Assembly (NCBI RefSeq): GCF_022179245.1
Contig: NZ_BPQM01000130.1
Span: forward strand, 1 to 43,698
Length of the DNA: 43,698 bases
Direction: 5' to 3'
Origin: Methylobacterium gregans
GTDB taxonomy: Bacteria > Pseudomonadota > Alphaproteobacteria > Rhizobiales > Beijerinckiaceae
A program made the translations under genes and the position numbers. Each line of letters begins with the position of its first letter. Position 1 is the first letter of the stretch. The notes beneath the pieces were generated by a model, which saw only the letters and a list, made by a program, of their open reading frames with translations, was not told where the DNA came from and made no database searches. Shown piece after piece: positions 35,225 through 43,336 of the stretch.

Positions 35225-35281
35225 GCATTCACACTGCGCGTAAACTGGCGTTTGTGCATTCACAAGGCCTCGAACAAACGC
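35225..35281. promoter_or_regulatory. Divergent operator region between mdcA and the GntR gene
   Basis: GCATTCACA occurs twice in direct orientation (35225-35233 and 35256-35264), 31 bases apart, about three helical turns. The second copy is part of a dyad TTGTG-CATT-CACAA (35252-35265). A second dyad GCGTTTGT (35248-35255) with ACAAACGC (35274-35281) brackets it. These are good candidate binding sites for the FadR/VanR-type GntR protein encoded beside them. Confidence 0.55.
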
Positions 35282-35345
35282 TATCGGTATTCCGAAGCGC
35301 TCCGATGTCAAGAACATGCATGTCGAAGCGCGGCAGGAGGAAGTC

Positions 35346-36008
35346 ATGGACAGCGCCGGTGTCGAGGAGCGCGGCCTGATCTCGGATCGCATCCGGAACG
35401 CGCTCACCGACGCGATCGTCTCCGGCGACCTCGCCGCCGGCACCGCCCTCGACGAGCAGGAACTGGCCGACCGCTTCGGCGCCTCGCGTACCCCCGTGCG
35501 CGACGCCCTGCGCCAGCTCGCCTTCAACGGCCTCGTGGAGGTGCGCCCGCGCAAAGGGGCGGTGGTGACGCGCATGACCTCGGAGCGCATCACCGAGATG
35601 TTCGAGACCACCGCCGAGTTCGAGGCCATGTGCGCCCGGCTGGCCACCTACCGGATGACGCTTCTGGAGCGCGGCCGGCTGATGGAACTGCACGAGCACG
35701 CCGCGGAGATGATCGCGCGCGGCGACCTCGACGCCTACGACGCCCACAACCTCGTCTTCCACGAAACGCTCTACGGGGCGACCCACAACGGTTTCATGGC
35801 CGAGCAGGCGCTGGCCCTGCGCACCCGGCTCGTCGCCTTCCGCCGGACGCAACTGCGCCAGGACGCCCGCATGGCGCGCTCCCACGCCGAGCACGGGGAG
35901 ATCCTGGCCGCGATGGCTGAGGGCGACGGCGAGGCCGCGGCCCGCCGCATGCGCGCCCACATGCTCAACGCCGCGAACGCCCTCGGCCGCTGGATCGCCG
36001 AGCACTGA
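35346..36008 (+). CDS. GntR-family (FCD-type) regulator, probable MdcR-like control of malonate decarboxylase
   Basis: The 220-aa repressor has an N-terminal winged helix (ISDRIRNALTDAIVSGDLAAG, LADRFGASRTPVRDALRQLA, GLVEVRPRKGAVVT) and a C-terminal all-helical FCD domain with metal/acid-binding residues (ARGDLDAYDAHNLVFHETLY, RSHAEHGEILAAM). CAGGAGG at 35334-35340 fixes the ATG at 35346; an upstream ATG at 35316 is unlikely. It is divergent from mdcA. FCD regulators usually sense organic acids, so malonate or malonyl-CoA is the likely effector. The classical Mdc operon of Pseudomonas uses a LysR-type MdcR, so this is a different arrangement. Confidence 0.9.
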   Translation: MDSAGVEERGLISDRIRNALTDAIVSGDLAAGTALDEQELADRFGASRTPVRDALRQLAFNGLVEVRPRKGAVVTRMTSERITEMFETTAEFEAMCARLATYRMTLLERGRLMELHEHAAEMIARGDLDAYDAHNLVFHETLYGATHNGFMAEQALALRTRLVAFRRTQLRQDARMARSHAEHGEILAAMAEGDGEAAARRMRAHMLNAANALGRWIAEH

Positions 36009-36094
36009 CGCCGGCGCCGGTGCGGTTTCCCCGCGCCGGTTATCCGCTCTACACCCGTCAGACCGACAGCCGCGCCCACGGGCCCCGATCATCG

Positions 36095-37510
36095 ATGACC
36101 GCACACGTCCCCCTCTCTTCGCGTCGCCCCGCTCCGGACGCCCTCGCCGCCGTCGTCGCCGGCCTGCGGGAGCGCTTCGGCGCGCGCCTCTCGACGGCGG
36201 AAGCCCTGCGGGCGCAGCACGCCAGCACGCTCACCTGGGCGCCGAGCCAGCCGCCGGACGCCGTGGTCTTCCCGCACACGACCGAGGAGGTGCAGGCGAT
36301 CGTGCGGCTCTGCGCGGCGCACCGCGTGCCGGTGATCCCGTTCGGTACGGGCTCCTCGCTGGAGGGCCATGTCAACGCGCCCTACGGCGGGGTCAGCATC
36401 GACCTGTCGCGCATGGACCGGATCCGCGCGGTCCATGCCGAGGATCTCGACTGCGTGGTCGAGGCTGGGCTGACCCGCAAGGCGCTGAACCTGAGCCTTC
36501 GCGACCAGGGCCTGTTCTTCCCGATCGATCCGGGCGCCGACGCCTCCTTCGGCGGCATGGCCTCCACGCGGGCCTCGGGCACCAACGCGGTCCGCTACGG
36601 CACGATGCGGGATGCGGTGCTCGGCCTCACCGCCGTCCTGCCGAGCGGCGAGATCGTCCGCACCGGCAGCCGCGCCCGGAAATCGGCGGCGGGCTACGAC
36701 CTCACCCGCCTCCTCGTCGGTGCCGAGGGCACGCTCGGCATCATCACCGAGCTGACCCTGCGCCTCAGCGGCATCCCGGAGGCGACGGCCGCCGGGCACT
36801 GTTCCTTCCCGAGTGTGAAGGCGGCCTGCGACGCCACCATCCTGACGATCCAGTCCGGCCTGCCGGTCGCCCGCATCGAGCTGCTCGACGCCGTACAGGT
36901 GCGGGCCAGCAACGCCTACTCGAAGCTGAGCCTGCCCGAGACGCCGCTGCTGCTGGTCGAGTTCCACGGCACCGAGGCCGGCGTGCGCGAGCAGGCCGAG
37001 CGCTTCGGGGAAATCGCGGCGGCGGAGGGCGGCGGCGCGTTCAGCTGGGCAACCGAGGCCGAGGCCCGCAGCCGCCTCTGGCAGGCGCGCCACGACGCCT
37101 ACTGGGCGGCGCTCGCGCTGCGGCCCGGCGCGCGGGCGGTCGCCACCGACGTCTGCGTGCCGATCTCGCATCTCGCCGAATGCGTCGCCGAGACCCAGCG
37201 CGACATCGCCGAGAGCGGTCTCCTCGCCCCGATCGTCGGCCATGTCGGCGACGGCAATTTCCACGCCCAGCTTCTGGTCGACCCGGAGGATGGCGACGAG
37301 GTCGCCCGGGCCACCGGCTTCATCGACCGGCTCGTCGCCCGCGCCCTCGGCCTGGACGGCACATGCACCGGCGAGCACGGCGTCGGCCAGAAGAAGATGC
37401 GCTTCCTCGAGGCCGAGCACGGCGCGGAGGCTCTCGCCGCGATGCGCGCCCTGAAGCGCGCCCTCGATCCACTCGGCATCATGAACCCCGGCAAGATGCT
37501 GGGCGCCTGA
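36095..37510 (+). CDS. FAD-linked 2-hydroxyacid dehydrogenase (GlcD/D-lactate dehydrogenase type)
   Basis: The 471-aa flavoprotein has a PCMH FAD-binding domain (VIPFGTGSSLEGHVNAPYGGVSIDLSRM, PGADASFGGMASTRASGTNAVRYG, GAEGTLGIITELTLRL) and a C-terminal oxidase domain with HVGDGNFHAQLLVDP and CTGEHGVGQKKM. These are hallmarks of D-lactate dehydrogenase (cytochrome) and glycolate oxidase GlcD. No glcE or glcF follows, which favours the single-subunit D-lactate type. It lies 86 bases after the GntR gene and may belong to the same transcript. Confidence 0.9.
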   Translation: MTAHVPLSSRRPAPDALAAVVAGLRERFGARLSTAEALRAQHASTLTWAPSQPPDAVVFPHTTEEVQAIVRLCAAHRVPVIPFGTGSSLEGHVNAPYGGVSIDLSRMDRIRAVHAEDLDCVVEAGLTRKALNLSLRDQGLFFPIDPGADASFGGMASTRASGTNAVRYGTMRDAVLGLTAVLPSGEIVRTGSRARKSAAGYDLTRLLVGAEGTLGIITELTLRLSGIPEATAAGHCSFPSVKAACDATILTIQSGLPVARIELLDAVQVRASNAYSKLSLPETPLLLVEFHGTEAGVREQAERFGEIAAAEGGGAFSWATEAEARSRLWQARHDAYWAALALRPGARAVATDVCVPISHLAECVAETQRDIAESGLLAPIVGHVGDGNFHAQLLVDPEDGDEVARATGFIDRLVARALGLDGTCTGEHGVGQKKMRFLEAEHGAEALAAMRALKRALDPLGIMNPGKMLGA

Positions 37511-37550
37511 AAGGCCCGGACCACCGAAGGCGCTGGGATCGGGGGAGCCG

Positions 37551-37574
37551 TCGGGATCGGAAGGGGGATCCCGA
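37551..37574 (+). terminator. Hairpin after the flavoprotein gene
   Basis: TCGGGATC (37551-37558) pairs perfectly with GATCCCGA (37567-37574) around an eight-base loop, 40 bases after the stop. No T-run follows, so terminator function is tentative. Confidence 0.35.
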
Positions 37575-37677
37575 TCGTATGAAGCCGCGACCGTAACGGC
37601 CTTTCGAAGCCAATCACGGCAACCAACCCGCTCCGCGCATCTTTCTGCGCCCAGGGATCGCGACGCGCGGAGGTGAG

Positions 37678-39003
37678 GTGGCGGCCTGGATCGAGACTAC
37701 CCTGTGGTGGCACGTCTACCCGCTCGGCTTCGTCGGCGCCCCCCGCGCGGCGCCGGAGCAGGCCGAGCCGGTGCCCCGGCTGCGGCGCCTCGAGGCCTGG
37801 CTCGACTATGCCGCCGAGATGGGGGCGACCGGCCTCGCTCTCGGCCCGATCTTCGCCGCCTCGACCCACGGCTACGACACGATCGATCATCTCCGCATCG
37901 ATCCGCGGCTCGGTGACGACGCCGATTTCGACGCGCTGGTGGCGGCGGCCCGCGCTCGCGGCCTGCGCCTGCTGCTCGACGGCGTGTTCAACCACGTTGG
38001 GCGCGACTTCCCGGCCTTCGCCGAGGTGCTGCGCCTGGGCCCGGAAGCACCCCGGGCCCACTGGTTCCGCCTGTCCTGGCCGCGCGGGCCCGGCGCGGAG
38101 CCGGATTACGCCTGTTTCGAAGGGCACCGGCAGCTCGTCGCCCTGAACCACGACGAGCCGGAGGTCGCGACCTATGTCGAGGGGGTGATGACGCACTGGC
38201 TGGCGCGGGGCGCCGACGGCTGGCGGCTCGACGCCGCCTACGCGGTGCCGCCCGCCTTCTGGGCCCGGATCCTGCCGCGGGTGCGCGCCACCCACCCGGA
38301 GGCCTATCTGGTCGGCGAGGTGATCCACGGCGACTACGCAGGGTTCGTGGCGGAGAGCGGCCTCGATGCCGTGACCCAGTACGAGCTCTGGAAGGCGATC
38401 TGGAGCGCCCTGAACGACCGCAACCTCTACGAGCTGGCCCACGCGCTGGAGCGCCATAACGGCTTCCTCGACCGCTTCGTGCCCCTCACCTTCGTGGGCA
38501 ACCACGACGTGACACGGATCGCCAGCCGCTTGGCGAACCCGCGCCATCTGGGCGCGGCGCTCGCCGTGCTGTTCACCTGCGGCGGCGTGCCCGCGATCTA
38601 CGCGGGCGACGAGCAGGGATTCGTCGGGATCAAGGAGGAGCGGGCGGGCGGCGACGACGCGATCCGGCCGGAATTTCCGGCGACGCCCGCCGAGCTCCCG
38701 GCCGAGGGCTGGCCACTCTATCGCCTGCACCGGGAACTGGCGGGGCTGAGGCGTGCCCATCCCTGGCTGCACCGGGCGCGCATCCGGATCGACCATCTGG
38801 CCAACCGGCAGATGGTGGCCTGTCCGCAGGCCGACGGCCAAGGGCTCCTGCTGGCGCTCAACCTCGACGACGCGCCGGCCGCCCTGCCGGCCCCGCGGGG
38901 GCGGGCTGTCGAGGCGGGTGACGGGCAGGTGATCGATCCCGGCGCGGCCGGTGCCCGCGTCCTCGTGCCGCCCCATGCTTGGGCCGTGCTTTCCTTCGCC
39001 TGA
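37678..39003 (+). CDS. GH13-family alpha-amylase-like glycoside hydrolase
   Basis: The 441-aa enzyme has the GH13 regions in order: DGVFNHVG (I), GWRLDAAYAV with the nucleophile Asp (II), VGEVIHGDY with the acid/base Glu (III) and FVGNHDVTR (IV). It lacks a signal peptide, so it acts in the cytoplasm, probably on maltodextrins, trehalose-type sugars or glucosylglycerate. A C-terminal beta domain (RQMVACPQADGQGLLLALNL) is present. The start is GTG at 37678 with GGAGGTGAG directly upstream, an unusually short spacing. Confidence 0.88.
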   Translation: MAAWIETTLWWHVYPLGFVGAPRAAPEQAEPVPRLRRLEAWLDYAAEMGATGLALGPIFAASTHGYDTIDHLRIDPRLGDDADFDALVAAARARGLRLLLDGVFNHVGRDFPAFAEVLRLGPEAPRAHWFRLSWPRGPGAEPDYACFEGHRQLVALNHDEPEVATYVEGVMTHWLARGADGWRLDAAYAVPPAFWARILPRVRATHPEAYLVGEVIHGDYAGFVAESGLDAVTQYELWKAIWSALNDRNLYELAHALERHNGFLDRFVPLTFVGNHDVTRIASRLANPRHLGAALAVLFTCGGVPAIYAGDEQGFVGIKEERAGGDDAIRPEFPATPAELPAEGWPLYRLHRELAGLRRAHPWLHRARIRIDHLANRQMVACPQADGQGLLLALNLDDAPAALPAPRGRAVEAGDGQVIDPGAAGARVLVPPHAWAVLSFA

Positions 39004-39038
39004 GCCGACCCGGGGGCGAGCGGGCGGCCCGCGGCGTC

Positions 39039-39512
39039 TCAGTCGTTCCCGCCGAGGCACTCGATCAGGTGGTTGAGGTCGGTGCGCAGCGCCCGCACCT
39101 CCGGCTCGCTCAGCGCGAGCTGGCACATCACACTCTCGCGCACCTGCGCGGCCTCGTCCCGGAGACCGCGGCCCTCCGGCGTGAGCGCGATCTCGACCTC
39201 GCGCTCGTCCGATTGGCGCCGGTTGCGCAGCAGGAGGCCGGCCCCTTCGAGGCGCTTCAGCACCGGGGTCAGCGTGCCGGAATCAAGCCGCAGGCGCCGT
39301 CCGATCTCCGAGACGGTGACGCGGTCCTGCTCCCACAGGACGAGCAGGACGAGGTATTGTGGATAGGTCAGGCCGATGCGCTCGAGGAGCGGGCGGTAGG
39401 CCTTCGTCATACGGTGGGCGGCCGCATAGAGCGCGTAGCAGAGCTGGTTGTCGAGCAGCAGCGGATCGCGTGCTGGATCCGCCTCCTCTCGTCTGTCGTC
39501 GACAAGCACCAT
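39039..39512 (-). CDS. ohrR: MarR-family organic-hydroperoxide sensor (OhrR-type)
   Basis: The 157-aa repressor carries the OhrR sensing cysteine C25 in LLLDNQLCYALY. The winged helix is LTYPQYLVLLVLWEQ, TVSEIGRRLRLDSGTLTPVLKRLE, RRQSDEREVEIALT. Further cysteines (MCQLAL, IECLGGND) could form a two-cysteine switch. An ohr gene normally lies next to ohrR; here none does, and the nearest OsmC-family gene is about 11 kb away. The ATG at 39512 was preferred over a TTG 15 bases upstream. Confidence 0.87.
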   Translation of the reverse strand: MVLVDDRREEADPARDPLLLDNQLCYALYAAAHRMTKAYRPLLERIGLTYPQYLVLLVLWEQDRVTVSEIGRRLRLDSGTLTPVLKRLEGAGLLLRNRRQSDEREVEIALTPEGRGLRDEAAQVRESVMCQLALSEPEVRALRTDLNHLIECLGGND

Positions 39513-39907
39513 CAGACTCGCTCGCAACCGTTCCGGCCGTGCGCTTGGCCGGATGCTGTTCCACCTACGATACCCGAGGACACGGCCTGCGCCAGAGCTG
39601 AAATTTCCTTATCTGCATCGAAGGATAGATCGTCCGCGGTTTCAAGCGCCACTCGGCGTCCCGTCGTCCCGGTCCCTACTGCGTGCCGGAATCCCGGACA
39701 TGCCGCCTGGGCGAATGGGCTCAATTCTCATCCGTGGGCTGCGCGCGCACCCCGCAAGACAGCGATCGAGGCGACCCATAATGGCCCTTGGCGCTGCATC
39801 GAAACCGAAACCCGGCCTCTGCGAGAAAGGGGCTTGCCAAGCCTGATACGACCCCTTAGACACCCGCTCACGGCCGGGGCGGCACTGAAGCCAGCCCAGT
39901 CCGACAG

Positions 39908-39984
39908 GCGCCCGTAGCTCAGCTGGATAGAGCACCAGACTACGAATCTGGGGGTCAGAGGTTCGAATCCTTTCGGGCGCGCCA
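39908..39984 (+). tRNA. tRNA-Arg (anticodon ACG)
   Basis: A complete 77-base cloverleaf is visible. The acceptor stem is GCGCCCG with CGGGCGC, the D arm starts GCTCAGC, the anticodon stem CCAGA/TCTGG holds loop CTACGAA with anticodon ACG, the T arm includes GGTTCGAATCC, and CCA is encoded. The gene is the likely chromosomal attachment target for the element whose integrase lies just downstream. Confidence 0.97.
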
Positions 39985-40071
39985 TTCTTCACAAACACTT
40001 AGCGGATATCCGCAGGCAGCTTTTCGAGCTTGGTTGCCAGATGCTGCCAACTTGGGAGCAGCGGAAAAGCG

Positions 40072-41259
40072 CTATTTCACGGCTCGGCTCCTCGCTCCGT
40101 TCTCGCTCCGCCGTCGCTCCTTATCCAGGTCGATCACTGTTGCTCGGAGTGCATCCGCTGGAAGGTGAACGTAGCTTCGTGCGGTGACCCGGCTGCCAGG
40201 CGCATGGCCAAGGTGAGGCTGAAGAAGGCCATCATCCACCCCTCTCTGTTTCAGCCATGTCGCATTGGCCTTGCGCAGCATGTGCGGAGTGATGTGCATC
40301 GGTTTGCCGTCGCGGAAAACGCCTGCTTGTTTCACAGCCGCGGCGAGGGCTTTTTCGAAGTCGGTGATGCGGACCCCTCCTCGCCCTGGGAAGACCCATC
40401 GAGAGATCTGCTTGCCGTGAGCCAACGCGGCACTTCTTGCGTCTCTGTGCGCTTCCTGAAGGGCTTGCACGAGTGCTGGTGCGAGAAATACGTCCCGATC
40501 GGAATGCGCTGTCTTCGGCGTCCATCCATCCTTTGATCGAATCATCGCCAGCCCCTGTTCGGGGCAAAGATCGCTCCATTCCAGATTGAACGCCTCTGAC
40601 TTCCGGCAGCCAGTCTCGGCAAGGAAGCGGACAAGAAGCCCTGTGCGGGTGGGCAGATGGGCTAGGATTGCGTTCATCTCATCGATTGTGGGGAGGTTGA
40701 GCCGCTTTCGCGGTTCGGGAATGGGCTCAACTTTCGGTGCACGGCCAATTAGGTTTTTGTCCGCGGCGAATAGGAGAAGGGTCTTCGCCAAGCGCACTTC
40801 GGCGTTGACGGTCGCTGGAGAGCGCTTCTCGAGTGCTGCCTTCTGATACCTGACGATCTCGGCGGCAGTGATGTGCTCCACGTCCCTCAGACCGAGGTGG
40901 ACGAGAAGGTTCCTCATCCGCTGGGCGTCGCTTTCCAACGACCGAGCACGCTTCTTCCCGGTTGCAACGCGGTCAGCTTGCTCTTGGAGCCATCGTTCAG
41001 ACAGTTCTGCCAATGTGATGCCAGCCGCCTTTCTCCCCATCCCCGAAAGAGCCTCGTCCAATTGGAGATCTCGAAGCAACCGCTTCGCCTCAGCAGTCGC
41101 GGCCGACTTCGTTTCGACAAACCTGCGCTCCCGCTTTCCACTTGGTGACACATGAGGGGGAAGGTCAATCAGCCAAGCGCCAGTCAACGCACCGGCACGG
41201 ACGTGGGGGGCAATGCGGAAGGGACCGATCTTTAGAGACTCGTTCTTGGCCTTCGTCAT
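40072..41259 (-). CDS. int: Tyrosine site-specific recombinase (integrase)
   Basis: The 395-aa integrase has an N-terminal arm-binding region, a SAM-like core-binding domain (~80-170) and a catalytic domain. Catalytic residues are visible: R219 (AETGCRKSEAF), H326 and R329 (ITPHMLRKANATW), H352 (HLGHAPGS) and the nucleophile Y363 (ARSYVHL). The set is complete, so it could be active. Its ATG overlaps the stop of the excisionase-like gene by four bases. It should act on attachment sites at tRNA-Arg. Confidence 0.94.
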   Translation of the reverse strand: MTKAKNESLKIGPFRIAPHVRAGALTGAWLIDLPPHVSPSGKRERRFVETKSAATAEAKRLLRDLQLDEALSGMGRKAAGITLAELSERWLQEQADRVATGKKRARSLESDAQRMRNLLVHLGLRDVEHITAAEIVRYQKAALEKRSPATVNAEVRLAKTLLLFAADKNLIGRAPKVEPIPEPRKRLNLPTIDEMNAILAHLPTRTGLLVRFLAETGCRKSEAFNLEWSDLCPEQGLAMIRSKDGWTPKTAHSDRDVFLAPALVQALQEAHRDARSAALAHGKQISRWVFPGRGGVRITDFEKALAAAVKQAGVFRDGKPMHITPHMLRKANATWLKQRGVDDGLLQPHLGHAPGSRVTARSYVHLPADALRATVIDLDKERRRSENGARSRAVK

Positions 41260-41684
41260 CCAGGTTGACCTTCCTTCAACAATCGCTTGGCACGAGCGAC
41301 AGGATCAAAGGGGGTGGCTCGTGTGGCTTGATCCGCTGCAACCAGTTGCAATTTTTGCGGACCACGGGTGGCGACATGTCGTGCTGTGCCGGTGTCGCGT
41401 TTAGAGCGGATGTACGCCTCGACGTCGGCCCGGGCGTAGACAAGACGCTGGCCAATTTTCGATGCGGGAAGTTCGCTGCGAGGTACACGGCGAACGTGAT
41501 CTACGTTACAGCCGAGAAGACGCGCGACGTTTTCCACAAAGAGAAAATCAGGGCCTAATCCGTCCGTGCAGCCGACGAAGCGCTCCGGGTTCTGTCTACG
41601 GTCACGGTTGTACGCCGTCACTGTGGCGTCGGCTAACCGGTGAAGGAGTGTCATCACCGATAGAGCACGGGAGGGATCAGTCAT
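41256..41684 (-). CDS. Excisionase-like/MerR-type HTH protein
   Basis: The ~142-aa protein contains a small winged-helix excisionase pattern (FLFVENVARLLGCNVDHVRRV, then KIGQRLVYARADVEAYI) in its middle. A charged C-terminal tail follows. GGAGGGG lies just before the ATG at 41684, which overlaps the upstream gene by eight bases. A role in directing excision by the adjacent integrase is likely from context; regulation of the element is the alternative. Confidence 0.75.
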   Translation of the reverse strand: MTDPSRALSVMTLLHRLADATVTAYNRDRRQNPERFVGCTDGLGPDFLFVENVARLLGCNVDHVRRVPRSELPASKIGQRLVYARADVEAYIRSKRDTGTARHVATRGPQKLQLVAADQATRATPFDPVARAKRLLKEGQPG

Positions 41685-42960
41685 TCGACCCCTCCTTTGG
41701 AAAGATGCTAACGGCATCGTGTGGGTCGATACACGGTTTACTGATCTGCAAGCCTCGGAGCAGTGCCATATTGAAGTCAGCGGGGCGCTCTTTGACGTAC
41801 TGGAGCAGCGCGCACTTGAGGTAAGGCGTAAGCTGGAAGAAGGCCTTTACACATGAGTCATGTCGGGCCACGCTATCAAGCTGCATCAGATCCTCGGCAG
41901 AAAGCTGGTCACGGAAAAATATATAGGGATAGCGGGCGAGTATGCCGCGCCGGGCAGCATTTACTTGGCAGCCGACGATCCACGCAAAGAATTCAGCCTT
42001 AGTGAAGTTGGCTCGACCGTTTCGCCGTTTGAGTTCTGAGACAAATCGCTGATAGCCAGCATCCCATCTCATCCCTTGGATGCCCTCAGGCCACCCATCA
42101 CTTCCGATCTTGGGTTGTTCAGGTACTGAGACCCCCACGCAGGACGGACCTGCGATAGGCGGTGGGTTCGTTACTTTGGATGCAGCTTCCACAACGCAGG
42201 CTGTGGTAAGTACCGGAGGAGCGATAACTTCATCGACGCGGTACTTCAGGACCTTGCTTCCACGGAAAAGCTGATCGCCTTCGGTCCGACGCTGCCAACG
42301 CTTTTTAAGTGTCTCGTACGCGATCTCTGTCCTGCGCGCCCAGTCGGCAAGGGTGCGGGACTCGCCTCTCCAAGTGATGCGGACGTTGTTTGCTCTGTTG
42401 TTTGCCTGCGCTCGCGGAGAAGCCCATCTGATATTTCCCGGCTCATACCTCAAATTCAACACATCAATTCTATCGACGGAGAAGCTATCGTCTGGGCATG
42501 AGCCAAGCTCGAGTAAAAAAGCCGAGAATTCGTGCAGACTTCGATCGAGGCTAAACTTGGCATTTTTCCGACGGGTTTTATCCCGAATGGTCCGGTGCTC
42601 CTTAGCAGTCTTCGGAAAGAGCTTTTTGAGCGTCCGATCCGTCTTCCCTTCGATGTATGCGACTAATTCCGCACGGCCGACTTGAGCGTCACTCGGAGCG
42701 CTGGTCGCGCCATTCCTTCTTGGAGCATGAGGGACACGGGCGCGCTTCGCAGAACGAGGTACTATCGGGGACGTTGCCGACTCCAAACCGTTGCTTCGGC
42801 TCGCATTTTCGGGATTGGCAGATGTCCCCCCTTGGAATTTTACAAGGGACAAGTCCCGGCGCACGTCTATGAGAACGTCCGGTTTATGCGCACGCACCTC
42901 TGCGAGCGAAATGACGTTCGCGTTTGACGGCGCCGCGGCGGCGTACAGCATGTTTTTCAT
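41677..42960 (-). CDS. Mobile-element protein with an HNH-associated DRID/RWA-type domain and HTH
   Basis: The 427-aa protein has a polar N-terminus (1-95). A central domain follows whose motif SVDRID at 161-166, then YEPGNIRWASPRAQANNR at 172-189, is characteristic of phage and island proteins related to HNH homing endonucleases. After it a helix-turn-helix-like segment (SRTLADWARRTEIAYETLKK, 201-220) could bind DNA. Residues ~300-427 are unknown. The classical upstream HNH half with its paired cysteines and histidines is missing, so nuclease activity is doubtful. It is likely the first gene of the island operon. Confidence 0.7.
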   Translation of the reverse strand: MKNMLYAAAAPSNANVISLAEVRAHKPDVLIDVRRDLSLVKFQGGTSANPENASRSNGLESATSPIVPRSAKRARVPHAPRRNGATSAPSDAQVGRAELVAYIEGKTDRTLKKLFPKTAKEHRTIRDKTRRKNAKFSLDRSLHEFSAFLLELGSCPDDSFSVDRIDVLNLRYEPGNIRWASPRAQANNRANNVRITWRGESRTLADWARRTEIAYETLKKRWQRRTEGDQLFRGSKVLKYRVDEVIAPPVLTTACVVEAASKVTNPPPIAGPSCVGVSVPEQPKIGSDGWPEGIQGMRWDAGYQRFVSELKRRNGRANFTKAEFFAWIVGCQVNAARRGILARYPYIFFRDQLSAEDLMQLDSVARHDSCVKAFFQLTPYLKCALLQYVKERPADFNMALLRGLQISKPCIDPHDAVSIFPKEGSND

Positions 42961-43336
42961 TGATGAAGCCCCTTCGAAAAGGCCCGGCCGAGAGGTGACG
43001 AAGGGAGCGTCACATCTTCAGCCGGGCGCCGACATTGGCGTGTCGGGAGGCTTGCCGCCAAGCAAACCTTCAAGACTTTGAAGCAGTTTTTTCAGAATGA
43101 GGCAAATCAAAATTTTTAGAACCTGCTACATCAGCCAGATGATGCCACGTAATACCGACCGTCTACAATTGTAGACTTCTGCACCCGCGATCTCACAGAA
43201 ACTTGGCCGGCGCGATTGCGGTGACCATCTCAATCTGCAGCGGGGGCTAAATGCGCCGTTCAGCCCGCGCCGGACGTACGATCCGGCACAGAGATAGGTC
43301 CGCCCGCGGCCTCCGAACGGAGAAGGCCGCCGTCCC
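42961..43336. promoter_or_regulatory. A+T-rich regulatory region beyond the island genes
   Basis: No gene is supported. On the plus strand CTTCAA-GACT-TTGAAG (43068-43083) is followed by six T (43087-43092), a terminator-like structure without an annotated gene before it. A perfect 16-bp palindrome GTCTACAATTGTAGAC lies at 43161-43176. Its TACA-NN-TGTA core is the binding pattern of BlaI/CopY-family repressors, but none is encoded in the window. DNA returns to G+C-rich from about 43200. Confidence 0.5.

Larger units (their letters stand above)
39985..42960. mobile_element. Integrative element next to tRNA-Arg (only the integrase end is clear)
   Basis: Immediately after the tRNA come three minus-strand genes with overlapping ends: HNH-associated-domain protein, excisionase-like protein and tyrosine integrase. 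Codon use and base composition become more A+T-rich from here on, unlike the host-type genes to the left. The integrase gene is proximal to the tRNA and points to it, the usual layout of genomic islands. A second copy of the tRNA 3' end was not found to the right, so the far boundary is unknown or eroded. Confidence 0.75.

Noticed and set aside
42791..43081. Plus-strand frame ending at the orphan terminator
   Set aside because: It is antisense to the start of the 427-aa island gene and has no ribosome binding site or recognisable domain; only the terminator-like structure was kept.
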